Assembly: GCA_905480065.1 (NCBI GenBank)
Contig: CAJQOV010000085.1
Location: 1 to 31,752, forward strand
DNA: 31,752 bases
Direction of reading: 5' to 3'
Source of the DNA: an uncultured Gammaproteobacteria bacterium
Lineage (GTDB): Bacteria > Pseudomonadota > Gammaproteobacteria > UBA9214
The position numbers were made by a program, and so were the translations under genes. The notes beneath the pieces are model-generated. The model had not been told where the DNA came from, searched no databases, and saw nothing but the letters and a program-made list of their open reading frames with translations. This document shows, piece after piece, positions 7,476 through 14,986 of this stretch (its first letter is position 1; the number at the start of each line of letters is the position of its first letter).

Positions 7476-8474
7476 ATGAATCCTGAAGCAATCAGCATAC
7501 TGGGCGCCGGTTCCTGGGGTACCGCACTGGCTATAGCCCTGGCGGCCAACAACAGGCCTGCCTGCCTGTGGGGACATGAACCCGGGTTCATGCAGACGCT
7601 GGCAAAGGATCGTGAAAACCATAGCTTTCTGCCCGGCATCCCGTTTCCCGCAAAGCTGATCATTGAAACGGAGCTGGCTGATGCACTGGGCTTCAGCCGC
7701 GACATCCTGCTGGCGGTACCGAGCCATGCATTCCGCGAGGTACTCCTCAATGTAGCCCCGTTGCTGCGCCCCGATGCACGCATTGCCTGGGCGACTAAAG
7801 GTCTTGAGCAGGGCAGTGGAAAATTCATGAGTGACGTGCTCGAAGAAGTGCTCGGCACGCGCCACCCGACTGCCGTGGTTTCCGGACCGACCTTTGCACT
7901 GGAAGTTGCTCGCGGCCTGCCGACGGCACTGACCGCCGCATCCGCCAATCCCGTATTTGCGAACGCACTTGCAGAAAGGCTGCATGGTGATGCCATGCGC
8001 GTTTACACCAGTGATGACGTCCTCGGCGTGCAACTGGGTGGTACCGTCAAGAACGTGCTGGCAATCGCTTCCGGCATCACCGACGGGCTTGCACTCGGTG
8101 CCAACAGCCGCGCCGCGCTCATTACCCGTGGCCTGGCGGAAATCATCCGGCTCGGTGACGCGATGGGCGCACGTCGGGAAACGCTCATGGGTCTGTCCGG
8201 TGTTGGCGACCTCATCCTGACCTGTACCGACGACCTGTCCCGCAACCGGCGCCTGGGCCTGGCCCTGGGCAGAGGAACTTCTCTGGATATCGCGGTCAGC
8301 GCAATCGGACAGGTGGTCGAAGGCTTCAATACTGCGCGCGAGGTGGTACAACTGGCCCGGAAGTACCGGGTGGAAATGCCGATTTCGGAACAGGTATTTC
8401 AGGTACTCCATGAAGGACTCGCGCCGCGACAGGCCGTGCAAAACCTGCTGGCACGCGATATCCGCTCAGAGTGA
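7476..8474 (+). CDS. gpsA: NAD(P)-dependent glycerol-3-phosphate dehydrogenase
   Basis: A 332-residue cytosolic enzyme reducing dihydroxyacetone phosphate to sn-glycerol 3-phosphate, the backbone for phospholipid synthesis. The Rossmann dinucleotide motif GAGSWGTA is at residues 10-17; WATKGLE, SGPTFALEVA and GGTVKNVLAIASG (catalytic Lys192) follow, and the C-terminal domain carries GLSGVGDLILT and GQVVEGFNT. Length is normal. It ends by overlapping the convergent trmL gene by 9 bases, so there is no room for a separate terminator. The start has only a weak ribosome binding site, consistent with coupling to secB. Confidence 0.97.
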   Translation: MNPEAISILGAGSWGTALAIALAANNRPACLWGHEPGFMQTLAKDRENHSFLPGIPFPAKLIIETELADALGFSRDILLAVPSHAFREVLLNVAPLLRPDARIAWATKGLEQGSGKFMSDVLEEVLGTRHPTAVVSGPTFALEVARGLPTALTAASANPVFANALAERLHGDAMRVYTSDDVLGVQLGGTVKNVLAIASGITDGLALGANSRAALITRGLAEIIRLGDAMGARRETLMGLSGVGDLILTCTDDLSRNRRLGLALGRGTSLDIAVSAIGQVVEGFNTAREVVQLARKYRVEMPISEQVFQVLHEGLAPRQAVQNLLARDIRSE

Positions 8475-8939
8475 ATCCGCAGAACCGGCAAATCCGTGTT
8501 GCCGCCATGCTTCATAGACCAGCACAGCAACCGCGTTGGAAAGATTCAGGCTGCGGCTGTCCGGTCGCATCGGCATACGCAGTACCTGATCGGCGCCCAG
8601 TTCTTCCAGTATCGTTGCCGGCAGGCCGCGGGTTTCCGGTCCGAACAGAAATGCGTCATTGGGCTGGAATCGAACATTTGCATAGCCGCGAGTGCCTTTG
8701 GTCGAAACACCCCACAACGTAGCCGGGCGCACCTGGTCCAGGAACCGGTCAAGGGAGCTGTATTCGCTGATGCTGGCAAACTCGCGGTAATCAAGTCCTG
8801 CGCGACGCAGGCGGCGATCATCGAGCTGGAAACCCAGCGGATGTACCAGGTGCAGGGTGCTGCCGGTGTTGGCACAAAGGCGTATGATATTGCCGGTGTT
8901 CGGGGGGATTTCCGGCTGGTAGAGCACAACGTGAAACAT
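8466..8939 (-). CDS. trmL: tRNA (cytidine/uridine-34-2'-O)-methyltransferase TrmL
   Basis: A 157-residue SPOUT-fold methyltransferase that 2'-O-methylates the wobble nucleotide of tRNA-Leu isoacceptors using S-adenosylmethionine. Characteristic motifs are QPEIPPNTGNIIRLCANTG (8-26), HPLGF, the GPETRGLP loop (about 99-106) and the C-terminal knot segment MRPDSRSLNLSNAVAV followed by YEAWRQ. The length matches the minimal single-domain TrmL family. The gene diverges from pyrD and converges on gpsA with a 9-base overlap. Confidence 0.95.
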   Translation of the reverse strand: MFHVVLYQPEIPPNTGNIIRLCANTGSTLHLVHPLGFQLDDRRLRRAGLDYREFASISEYSSLDRFLDQVRPATLWGVSTKGTRGYANVRFQPNDAFLFGPETRGLPATILEELGADQVLRMPMRPDSRSLNLSNAVAVLVYEAWRQHGFAGSADSL

Positions 8940-8961
8940 TTTCTGTTCCTTGCTGACGCTT

Positions 8962-9927
8962 ATGACTGATACCGAGCAAAAAAAACTCAGGATGGATTAC
9001 TGTGGCATGCCATTTTCCACGCCGCTGGTACTACTGTCAGGTTGCGTGGGATTCGGTGAAGAATATACACGCGTGGAGGGCTTTTCCAACCGGGATGTCG
9101 GCGCAGTTTGCCTGAAGGGTACAACGCTGAAGCCGCGTCTCGGCAACCGGCCGCACCGGATTGCCGAAACACCAGGCGGCATGTTGAACGCCATCGGGTT
9201 GCAGAATCCGGGCACCGATTATGTCATCAACACGATTTTGCCGGCACTCGATTTCAGCGAGACGCGATTCATAGCCAATGTATCCGGCTCCACGGTAGAA
9301 GAATACACCGAGGTTACTCGCCGCTTTGATGATTCGCCCATTGACGCCATCGAGATCAACATCTCCTGCCCCAATGTGAAGGAAGGCGGCGTTGCATTCG
9401 GTAATGACCCGGACATGTCCGCACGCGTAGTGGCAGCCTGCCGCGCCGTTACCGGCAAGCCCCTGATCACCAAGCTGTCACCGAACCAGACCGACATTGC
9501 CGAAAATGCACGGCGCTGTATCGAAGCGGGCACGGATGGATTCGCCGTGATCAATACACTGATGGGTATGACCATCGATATCGAGTCACGCAAGCCGGTA
9601 ATCGGCAATAACCAGGGCGGCCTGTCCGGACCTGCCATCAAACCGGTGGCCCTGCTCAAGGTTCACCAGGTTTACCAGGTGTGCAGGCCGCACAATATCC
9701 CGATTATTGGCCAGGGCGGCATTACCACCGCCAGCGATGCCATTGAATTCATCATCGCCGGCGCCACAGCCGTTGGTATCGGAACTGCACTGTTCTACGA
9801 TCCGCTGGTATGCACCAAGATCAATGACGGCATCCTCGAATACCTGCAACGCCACCGCATCGAACACCTGCAATCGCTGGTCGGAAGCCTGACGCTGAAT
9901 CACAACACCAGCGCCTGCGCCGGCTAG
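8962..9927 (+). CDS. pyrD: Dihydroorotate dehydrogenase, class 1B catalytic-subunit type
   Basis: A 321-residue FMN-dependent TIM-barrel enzyme of pyrimidine synthesis. Motifs match class 1B (PyrDB/TIGR01037): SGCVGFGEEY, AETPGGMLNAIGLQNPG, EINISCPNVKEGG with catalytic base Cys136, the INTLMGM strand, GGLSGPAIKPVAL and IPIIGQGGITTASDAIEF. Gammaproteobacteria usually carry the membrane-bound class 2 enzyme. Class 1B proteins normally pair with the Fe-S/FAD subunit PyrK to use NAD, but no pyrK is adjacent. The start is unsure: a TTG at 8950, ATG at 8962 and ATG at 8992 are in frame and none has a good ribosome binding site; comparison with the family, which has only about ten residues before the first strand, would also allow 8992. 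It ends 7 bases from convergent ntrC. Confidence 0.9.
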   Translation: MTDTEQKKLRMDYCGMPFSTPLVLLSGCVGFGEEYTRVEGFSNRDVGAVCLKGTTLKPRLGNRPHRIAETPGGMLNAIGLQNPGTDYVINTILPALDFSETRFIANVSGSTVEEYTEVTRRFDDSPIDAIEINISCPNVKEGGVAFGNDPDMSARVVAACRAVTGKPLITKLSPNQTDIAENARRCIEAGTDGFAVINTLMGMTIDIESRKPVIGNNQGGLSGPAIKPVALLKVHQVYQVCRPHNIPIIGQGGITTASDAIEFIIAGATAVGIGTALFYDPLVCTKINDGILEYLQRHRIEHLQSLVGSLTLNHNTSACAG

Positions 9928-9934
9928 ACAATAT

Positions 9935-11338
9935 TCAATTCAATCCCAGCTCCTTGATCTTGCGCGTCAGGGTATTACGGCCCCAACCCAGCAATTTCGC
10001 GGCATCCTGGCGACGCCCGCCGGTTTGCTGCAATGCCGTTTCGATCATTATCCGCTCAAATGCCGGCATCGCATCATCTAGCAATCGATGTGTGCCGGAA
10101 GCCAACTGCTGTTGCGCCCAGTGACGCAATGTCGCCTGCCAGTCACCACCTGCAGTAACCGCGGCACTGGCTGAACCGATCAGGTCATCGGGCAGATCAT
10201 CCAGGTGTATTTCCTTGCCTGGCGCCATCACGGTAAGCCAGCGGCACAGGTTCTCCAGTTGCCGGACATTGCCAGGCCAGGCCAGCCTGGTCAGCGTGGC
10301 GTTCACTTCAGGCATCAGTGTCTTGGATTCAACATCCAGTTCGGTTGCTGCGCGCGCCAGGAAGTGCTGCATGAGCAAGGGAATATCTTCACGTCTTTCC
10401 CGCAACGGCGGGATTCTGATACGAATAACATTCAAGCGGTGAAACAGGTCTTCACGGAACCGGCCATCACGCACCAGTAACTCCAGATCCTGGTGCGTGG
10501 CGGCAATGATGCGCACATCGACTTTCTTCGGAGTGTGCGCCCCGACCGGATAAAATTCGCCATCGGCCAGCACGCGCAATAGCCGGGTCTGCAACTCGGC
10601 CGGCATATCGCCGATTTCATCGAGCATCAGGGTGCCGCCGTTGGCTTGTTCAAATCGACCGATACGTCGATTCTGCGCACCGGTAAATGCACCTCGCTCA
10701 TGACCGAACAATTCGGATTCCAGCAGATCCCGCGGTATGGCCGCCATGTTAAGCGCTACGAAAGGCATGCCGGCGCGCGCGCTATGCCGGTGCAATGCCA
10801 GTGCAACCAGTTCTTTTCCCGTGCCGGATTCACCGTTAATCAGCACGGTAGCATTGGACTTTGACAGGCGTCCGATAGCGCGAAAAACTTCCTGCATGGC
10901 AGGAGCCTTGCCAATAATTTCCGGAGAGGTTTCCGCATCACCAGGACTGGCCTCACCCGTCTGCCGTGATCGCGCCTCCAGCGCACGACTGACGAGCGCC
11001 ACGGCGTCATCCACATCAAACGGTTTGGCCAGATATTCGAAGGCGCCGCCCTTGTACGCCGATACGGCGCTGTCAAGATCGGAATGCGCCGTCATGATGA
11101 TGACCGGAAGTTGCGGATAGCGCTCGTTGATTTGCTGAAGCAACTGCAATCCATCCATACCGGGCATTCTTATATCAGTAACGACAACCGCCGGTTCTGC
11201 CCTGTCGATGGCCTGCAATGCCTCGGCAGCAGAGGCAAAACTCACTACCGGAAAATTAACTGCATTGAGCGCCTTCTCCAGTACCCAGCGTATCGAACGG
11301 TCATCGTCGATAACAAAAATTTTGTCGCTGTGTGTCAT
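9935..11338 (-). CDS. ntrC: Nitrogen regulation response regulator NtrC (sigma-54 activator)
   Basis: A 467-residue transcription activator of three domains. The receiver (1-120) has the acidic pocket IDDDRS and phospho-acceptor Asp55 in VVTDIRMPG, with Lys105 in YLAKPF. The AAA+ domain (about 138-375) has Walker A GESGTGKE at 169-176, the sigma-54 contact loop GAFTGA at 216-221 and the Walker B region GGTLMLDEIGDM. The C-terminal helix-turn-helix is RRQDAAKLLGWGRNTLTRK. When phosphorylated by NtrB under nitrogen limitation it binds enhancer sites and drives sigma-54 promoters. Its ATG overlaps the ntrB stop as ATGA, so the two are co-translated. Matching binding sites lie upstream of glnA and ntrB in this window. 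Confidence 0.98.
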   Translation of the reverse strand: MTHSDKIFVIDDDRSIRWVLEKALNAVNFPVVSFASAAEALQAIDRAEPAVVVTDIRMPGMDGLQLLQQINERYPQLPVIIMTAHSDLDSAVSAYKGGAFEYLAKPFDVDDAVALVSRALEARSRQTGEASPGDAETSPEIIGKAPAMQEVFRAIGRLSKSNATVLINGESGTGKELVALALHRHSARAGMPFVALNMAAIPRDLLESELFGHERGAFTGAQNRRIGRFEQANGGTLMLDEIGDMPAELQTRLLRVLADGEFYPVGAHTPKKVDVRIIAATHQDLELLVRDGRFREDLFHRLNVIRIRIPPLRERREDIPLLMQHFLARAATELDVESKTLMPEVNATLTRLAWPGNVRQLENLCRWLTVMAPGKEIHLDDLPDDLIGSASAAVTAGGDWQATLRHWAQQQLASGTHRLLDDAMPAFERIMIETALQQTGGRRQDAAKLLGWGRNTLTRKIKELGLN

Positions 11339-12402
11339 GCAATATCTTCCAGTGGTATCAGGATGGTGAATGTCGTTTCACCAGGCTGGCTGGCGCACTC
11401 GATCAGGCCGTGATGCCGGCCGATCAGGGATTGTGCAATCGATAAACCGAGTCCGGTACCATCCGTGCGGTTGGTCACCATCGGAAGGAATATTTTCTTG
11501 AGCAATTCGTCATCTATGCCGGGCCCATTGTCGATAACCTCGATACGCGCCACCAGCCGATGCTTGCGGGTTCCGATGTTGAAATTACGCAGAATACGCG
11601 TACGCAGCACTATTTCGCCGTTACCGGCAAGTGCCTGACTGGCATTGCGCACGATATTGAGAATCGCCTGTATCAGCAGGTCGGGATCTGCGTACAAATC
11701 GGGCAAACTGGGATCATAGTCACGCAAGATGTTCAGGCTTTCGCCAGACTCTGCCAGCACCAGCTCGCGCACCCGCTGTAATACTTCATGGATGTTGACA
11801 GGCTGCATGACCGGAAGACTGTTGGGGCCAAGCATTCGATCCATCAGCCCCTGCAACCGATCTGCTTCGCCAATGATGATGCGCGTGTATTCCTTCAGTG
11901 CATCGTCCTTGATCTGGCGCTCCAGCAGTTGCGCTGCACCGCGCAACCCTCCCAGTGGATTTTTGATTTCATGTGCCAGGCCGCGCACCAGTGCATGGGT
12001 GGCCTGCTGCTGATTGATCAGCGCTTCATCCTGCTCAACACGCAGGTGGTGATCGATCTGCCGCAGTTCGAGCTGAACGGTCTGCGATTCGATTACCGGG
12101 GTAAATGTGCAGTTAACCCGCAAGGCCTGGGCGTCAGGCAATTCAAGCAGGCACCCGCGCTTGCTGATTACCTGATGTTCCGTAAAGGCACGCGCCAGAT
12201 GTTCGACCAACACCTCGGGGTTGACTAGCAGCGCATGAACCGACCTGCCACAGGCATGCCGTGCACTGTGTGCCAGCATGATCTCGCCGGCCTGGTTCAG
12301 ATATACCAGCCTCAGCTCGTGATCAAACACCAGCACGGCGGTACTCAGATTATCGAGAACCTGCTCAGCGGGCGCAGCGGAATGTTGCGTAATGCTTGCC
12401 AT
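11335..12402 (-). CDS. ntrB: Nitrogen regulation sensor histidine kinase NtrB
   Basis: From ATG 12402 it has 355 residues: an N-terminal PAS domain (about 15-110, LSTAVLVFDHELRLVYLNQA), then a dimerisation/phosphotransfer segment with H-box GLAHEIKNPLGGLRGAAQ (His144) and an ATPase domain with N box NIVRNASQAL, DNGPGID and GTGLGLSIAQ. There is no membrane segment, as expected for the soluble GlnB-controlled kinase/phosphatase that sets NtrC phosphorylation. A longer frame opening at 12486 would add 28 residues with no sign of a domain and is AT-rich, promoter-like DNA, so I prefer the shorter start even though its ribosome binding site is weak. An NtrC-type site lies about 150 bases upstream, implying autoregulation. 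Confidence 0.96.
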   Translation of the reverse strand: MASITQHSAAPAEQVLDNLSTAVLVFDHELRLVYLNQAGEIMLAHSARHACGRSVHALLVNPEVLVEHLARAFTEHQVISKRGCLLELPDAQALRVNCTFTPVIESQTVQLELRQIDHHLRVEQDEALINQQQATHALVRGLAHEIKNPLGGLRGAAQLLERQIKDDALKEYTRIIIGEADRLQGLMDRMLGPNSLPVMQPVNIHEVLQRVRELVLAESGESLNILRDYDPSLPDLYADPDLLIQAILNIVRNASQALAGNGEIVLRTRILRNFNIGTRKHRLVARIEVIDNGPGIDDELLKKIFLPMVTNRTDGTGLGLSIAQSLIGRHHGLIECASQPGETTFTILIPLEDIA

Positions 12403-12532
12403 GTAAGCTAACCGATGCAAGAAGCAAACCAATCTTTCATGCCCCGTGCTTGCCGACGAATATTCAAGTAAAATTTTGTAATACAATAAGTTACAGGTGC
12501 GTAAACGCGTTGGAGTCCGCGCACGGCAAGCG

Positions 12533-12559
12533 TTGACACCAGACAGTATGCACTATAAT
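12533..12559 (+). promoter_or_regulatory. Sigma-70-like promoter on the strand opposite ntrB
   Basis: A perfect TTGACA (12533-12538) and a perfect TATAAT (12554-12559) are separated by 15 bases, shorter than the 17-base optimum. The -10 lies inside the NtrC-like dyad. It would transcribe away from ntrB, antisense to the DUF4124 gene, with the hairpin GCGCA-GTCTT-TGCGC just downstream (12575-12589). No convincing protein begins there. It is either a chance match or the promoter of an untranslated RNA. Confidence 0.35.
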
Positions 12560-12565
12560 GGTGCG
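12549..12565. promoter_or_regulatory. NtrC-binding-site-like dyad upstream of ntrB
   Basis: TGCACTATAATGGTGCG matches the NtrC consensus of two TGCAC half-sites facing each other (GCAC-N7-GTGC). It lies in the 252-base gap between ntrB and the DUF4124 gene, about 150 bases upstream of the ntrB start. Its position suits autoregulation of ntrBC, as at the enterobacterial glnL promoter. No properly spaced sigma-54 promoter was found between it and ntrB, so repression of a sigma-70 promoter is more likely. Confidence 0.65.
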
Positions 12566-12654
12566 CAACAGCCAGCGCAGTCTTTGCGCAGGGAGGTATG
12601 GGGTGGCCAGGTAAGCCGGTCGGCCATGACGACACGGCGTGGCGGTGTAACCCG

Positions 12655-13197
12655 CTAGGGGGTGTAGCCCGGATTGTTGGGGTGGAGAATGGATGCCTTG
12701 TGCAGGTGAATCGTCACCGGAGTGGTGCTGATGAGCGCGCTGCCGTCGGCATCCAGTACAGACGCAGACAGCGTGTGGGTGCCCCGCTCAACGCCGAGAA
12801 AAGTGTTTGCCAGGCTCAGTTCCGCACTTCCATACGGTTTTCCGTCCAGATAGAACTGTACCTTGTGTCCGCTATCAATCTGCAACGGCGGTTTGGGAGA
12901 AACCGTCATTTTGACGTTGCCCTCATTATCCCAGAAGGAGGCCTGGTCCTCCGGGCTACTCACGGTGAAGCTTTTATAGGACACGCCCGGAGTCGGTGCT
13001 GCGGTCGTGCCCGATCCCGTAGTGGCCGTTGTAACCGGTGGCGGTTTGAAGGTGGTTAATTCCGGCAATTTTACCCGTTCCGCTCCCTGTGACGGTACGT
13101 CGCTAAAAATGATTTCGCCATCGCCGGTCACGGTCTTGTAGACATCCGCATGAGCCAGCGGCACGAACAGGGCGAGCAGGATAATACTGTTTTTCAT
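12655..13197 (-). CDS. Exported DUF4124 domain-containing protein
   Basis: A 180-residue protein with a short signal peptide (SIILLALFVPLAHA, cleavage HA-DV). The N-terminal 35 residues after cleavage, DVYKTVTGDGEIIFSDVPSQG, are the DUF4124 motif (usually a Tyr-Lys/Asp-x-x-Gly-x-x-x-Phe/Tyr-Ser-Asp pattern). A Thr/Pro/Gly-rich linker (about 50-70) leads to a beta-rich C-terminal domain (about 75-170) with FYLDGKPYGSAE and VERGTHTLSASVLDADG, resembling Ig-like fold strands. It is therefore periplasmic or envelope-associated; its function is unknown. Genes of this kind commonly sit beside ntrBC and glnA in gammaproteobacteria, as here, but no direct link to nitrogen control is established. Confidence 0.85.
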   Translation of the reverse strand: MKNSIILLALFVPLAHADVYKTVTGDGEIIFSDVPSQGAERVKLPELTTFKPPPVTTATTGSGTTAAPTPGVSYKSFTVSSPEDQASFWDNEGNVKMTVSPKPPLQIDSGHKVQFYLDGKPYGSAELSLANTFLGVERGTHTLSASVLDADGSALISTTPVTIHLHKASILHPNNPGYTP

Positions 13198-13290
13198 AGC
13201 ACCACCTTAGCCAGAACAAACCGTGGATGCAATACAGCCGGTCGGGCAATTTTGTGCGCCGGTCCACGGAAAACCTGTTTATTCCGGCAG

Positions 13291-13322
13291 AACAAACAAA
13301 AAAGCGCCCCGAAGGGCGCTTT
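13291..13322 (-). terminator. Rho-independent terminator of glnA
   Basis: On the minus strand, AAAGCGCCC, a TTCG tetraloop and GGGCGCTTT form a 9-base-pair hairpin (13301-13322), followed by a T-rich tail (TTTTTTGTTTGTT). It lies 24 bases after the glnA stop codon. A TTCG loop on a GC-rich stem is unusually stable. It separates glnA from the DUF4124/ntrBC genes, which explains why they need their own promoters. Confidence 0.9.
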
Positions 13323-13345
13323 CTGACAGCCGGTCGGTTACCCGA

Positions 13346-14755
13346 TCAGAGGCTGTAATACATGTCGAACTCGACCGGATGGGTGGTCATGCGCAGGCGC
13401 GTGACATCCTTCATCTTCAGTTCGATATAGGCATCGATCGTGTCGTCACTGAACACGCCACCGGCGGTCAGGAACTTACGATCCTTGTTCAGCGCCTCCA
13501 GTGCCTGATCTAGCGCGTGGCATACCTGCGGGATCTTGTTTGCCTCTTCACGTGGCAGATCGTACAGATCCTTGTCCATAGCATCGCCCGGATCGATCTT
13601 GTTCAGGATGCCGTCCAGGCCGGCCATCATCATGGCCGAAAAGCCCAGGTAGGGGTTACAGGTCGGATCCGGGAAGCGCACTTCGATACGACGTGCTTTC
13701 GGATTGGGATCGAAGGGAATCCGGATAGATGCAGAGCGATTGCGAGCCGAGTAGGCCAGCATGACCGGTGCCTCGAAACCCGGCACCAGGCGCTTGTAGC
13801 TGTTGGTGCTCGGATTGGTAAAGGCGTTGATCGCGCGCGCATGCTTGAAGATACCGCCTATGTAGTACAGTGCCTGCTGGGACAGCCCGCCGTACTTGTT
13901 TCCCGAAAACAGGTTCTTGCCCGCCTTGGCCAGTGACTGGTGTACGTGCATGCCGCTGCCGTTATCCCCCACGATCGGCTTGGGCATGAACGTTGCGGTC
14001 TTGCCATAACCATGGGCAACATTGTGAACCACGTATTTCAGTATCTGGTTCATGTCGGCACGCTTTACCAGCGTGTCGAAACGGGTACCGATCTCGCACT
14101 GGCCGGCCGTTGCCACTTCGTGATGATGCACTTCAACCGGAACGCCCATCTCTTCCAGGGCAAGACACATGGCGCCACGCAGGTCGTGCAGCGAATCAAC
14201 CGGTGGCACCGGGAAATAACCACCCTTGACGGTCGGACGGTGACCGATGTTGCCATCTTCGTAAACACGCTCGGTGTTCCAGGATGCTTCTTCGGAGTCA
14301 ATCTTGCAGAACGACCCGCTCATATCGGCACCCCAGCGCACATCATCCAGGATGAAAAATTCCGGCTCCGGACCAAAGTAGGCCACATCAGCAATCTTGG
14401 TGGACTTCAGGTAGGCCTCGGCGCGTCGAGCAATGGAGCGCGGATCACGGTCGTAACCCTGCATGGTGTTGGGCTCGAGAATATCGCAGCGGATAATTAT
14501 CGTTGCTTCGTCACTGAACAGATCCATCACGGCGGTGCTGGTATCCGGCATCAGTACCATGTCGGATTCATTGATGCCCTTCCAGCCGGCAATACTCGAG
14601 CCGTCGAACATCTTGCCATCCTTGAAGAATTCGGCCTTAACAATGCCGGCAGGGATCGTTACATGATGTTCCTTGCCGATGGTATCGGTGAAACGCAGGT
14701 CAACATACTTGACGTTATTGTCCTTGATATCTTTCAAAACCTTGGTTGCAGACAT
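13346..14755 (-). CDS. glnA: Glutamine synthetase type I (GlnA)
   Basis: A 469-residue enzyme making glutamine from glutamate, ammonia and ATP as a dodecamer in the cytosol. Landmarks: FTDTIGKEHHVTIP, MFDGSSIAGWKGINESDM, the metal-ligand segment FGPEPEFFILDDV, GSGMHVHQSL, the ATP-binding NPSTNSYKRLVPGFEAP and the C-terminal DKDLYDLPREE. Tyr398 in that last motif is the adenylylation site used by GlnE, so this is the adenylylated GS I-beta type. GGAGGAG lies eight bases before the ATG. A sigma-54 promoter and NtrC sites lie upstream, and a strong hairpin terminator closes the transcript, making it a monocistronic nitrogen-regulated gene. Confidence 0.98.
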   Translation of the reverse strand: MSATKVLKDIKDNNVKYVDLRFTDTIGKEHHVTIPAGIVKAEFFKDGKMFDGSSIAGWKGINESDMVLMPDTSTAVMDLFSDEATIIIRCDILEPNTMQGYDRDPRSIARRAEAYLKSTKIADVAYFGPEPEFFILDDVRWGADMSGSFCKIDSEEASWNTERVYEDGNIGHRPTVKGGYFPVPPVDSLHDLRGAMCLALEEMGVPVEVHHHEVATAGQCEIGTRFDTLVKRADMNQILKYVVHNVAHGYGKTATFMPKPIVGDNGSGMHVHQSLAKAGKNLFSGNKYGGLSQQALYYIGGIFKHARAINAFTNPSTNSYKRLVPGFEAPVMLAYSARNRSASIRIPFDPNPKARRIEVRFPDPTCNPYLGFSAMMMAGLDGILNKIDPGDAMDKDLYDLPREEANKIPQVCHALDQALEALNKDRKFLTAGGVFSDDTIDAYIELKMKDVTRLRMTTHPVEFDMYYSL

Positions 14756-14860
14756 TACAACTCCTCCAAATCAACGGCGCAGAAAAAGTCTCCCGCCACA
14801 GGTGAAACCAGCCCCACTTGCAGCAGCCTCAAAAATCTCTCGATTCTTGTTCTGTAAAGA

Positions 14861-14876
14861 AGCAGGAATTATGCCA
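14861..14876 (-). promoter_or_regulatory. Sigma-54 promoter of glnA
   Basis: On the minus strand the sequence TGGCATAATTCCTGCT has the required GG-N10-GC spacing (GG at 14875-14874, GC at 14863-14862) and matches TGGCA and TGC of the sigma-54 consensus. Transcription would start near 14850, leaving a leader of about 95 bases before the glnA ATG. Two NtrC sites lie about 100 and 130 bases upstream of that start, the geometry known from E. coli glnAp2. Confidence 0.75.
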
Positions 14877-14939
14877 CGTGATTTTTTGCCGGCATACGCA
14901 AATATTTCACGGGGTTAGGGTATTTACACCCCGCCCGAC

Positions 14940-14956
14940 CGCACCACTATGGTGCG
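14940..14956. promoter_or_regulatory. NtrC enhancer site 1 upstream of glnA
   Basis: CGCACCACTATGGTGCG is a near-perfect NtrC dyad (GCACCA-N4-TGGTGC, fully symmetric arms). It is centred about 98 bases upstream of the predicted sigma-54 start of glnA. Confidence 0.8.
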
Positions 14957-14970
14957 TTTTCTGCGGACTA

Positions 14971-14986
14971 TGCACCATACAAGTGC
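14971..14986. promoter_or_regulatory. NtrC enhancer site 2 upstream of glnA
   Basis: TGCACCATACAAGTGC is a second, weaker NtrC-like dyad with an intact TGCACCA half-site. It is centred 30 bases (about three helical turns) from site 1, which would put two NtrC dimers on the same DNA face. It ends at the base before the stop codon of the neighbouring cation-efflux gene. Confidence 0.65.

Noticed and set aside
7431..8441. A 336-codon open frame on the minus strand
   Set aside because: Antisense to gpsA, no start signal and no family features.
12522..12542. Sigma-54-like TGG...TTGC on the minus strand upstream of ntrB
   Set aside because: The GG-GC spacing is 11 bases instead of the strictly required 10.
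13940..14857. A 305-codon open frame on the plus strand
   Set aside because: Antisense to glnA and its promoter; no recognisable domain.
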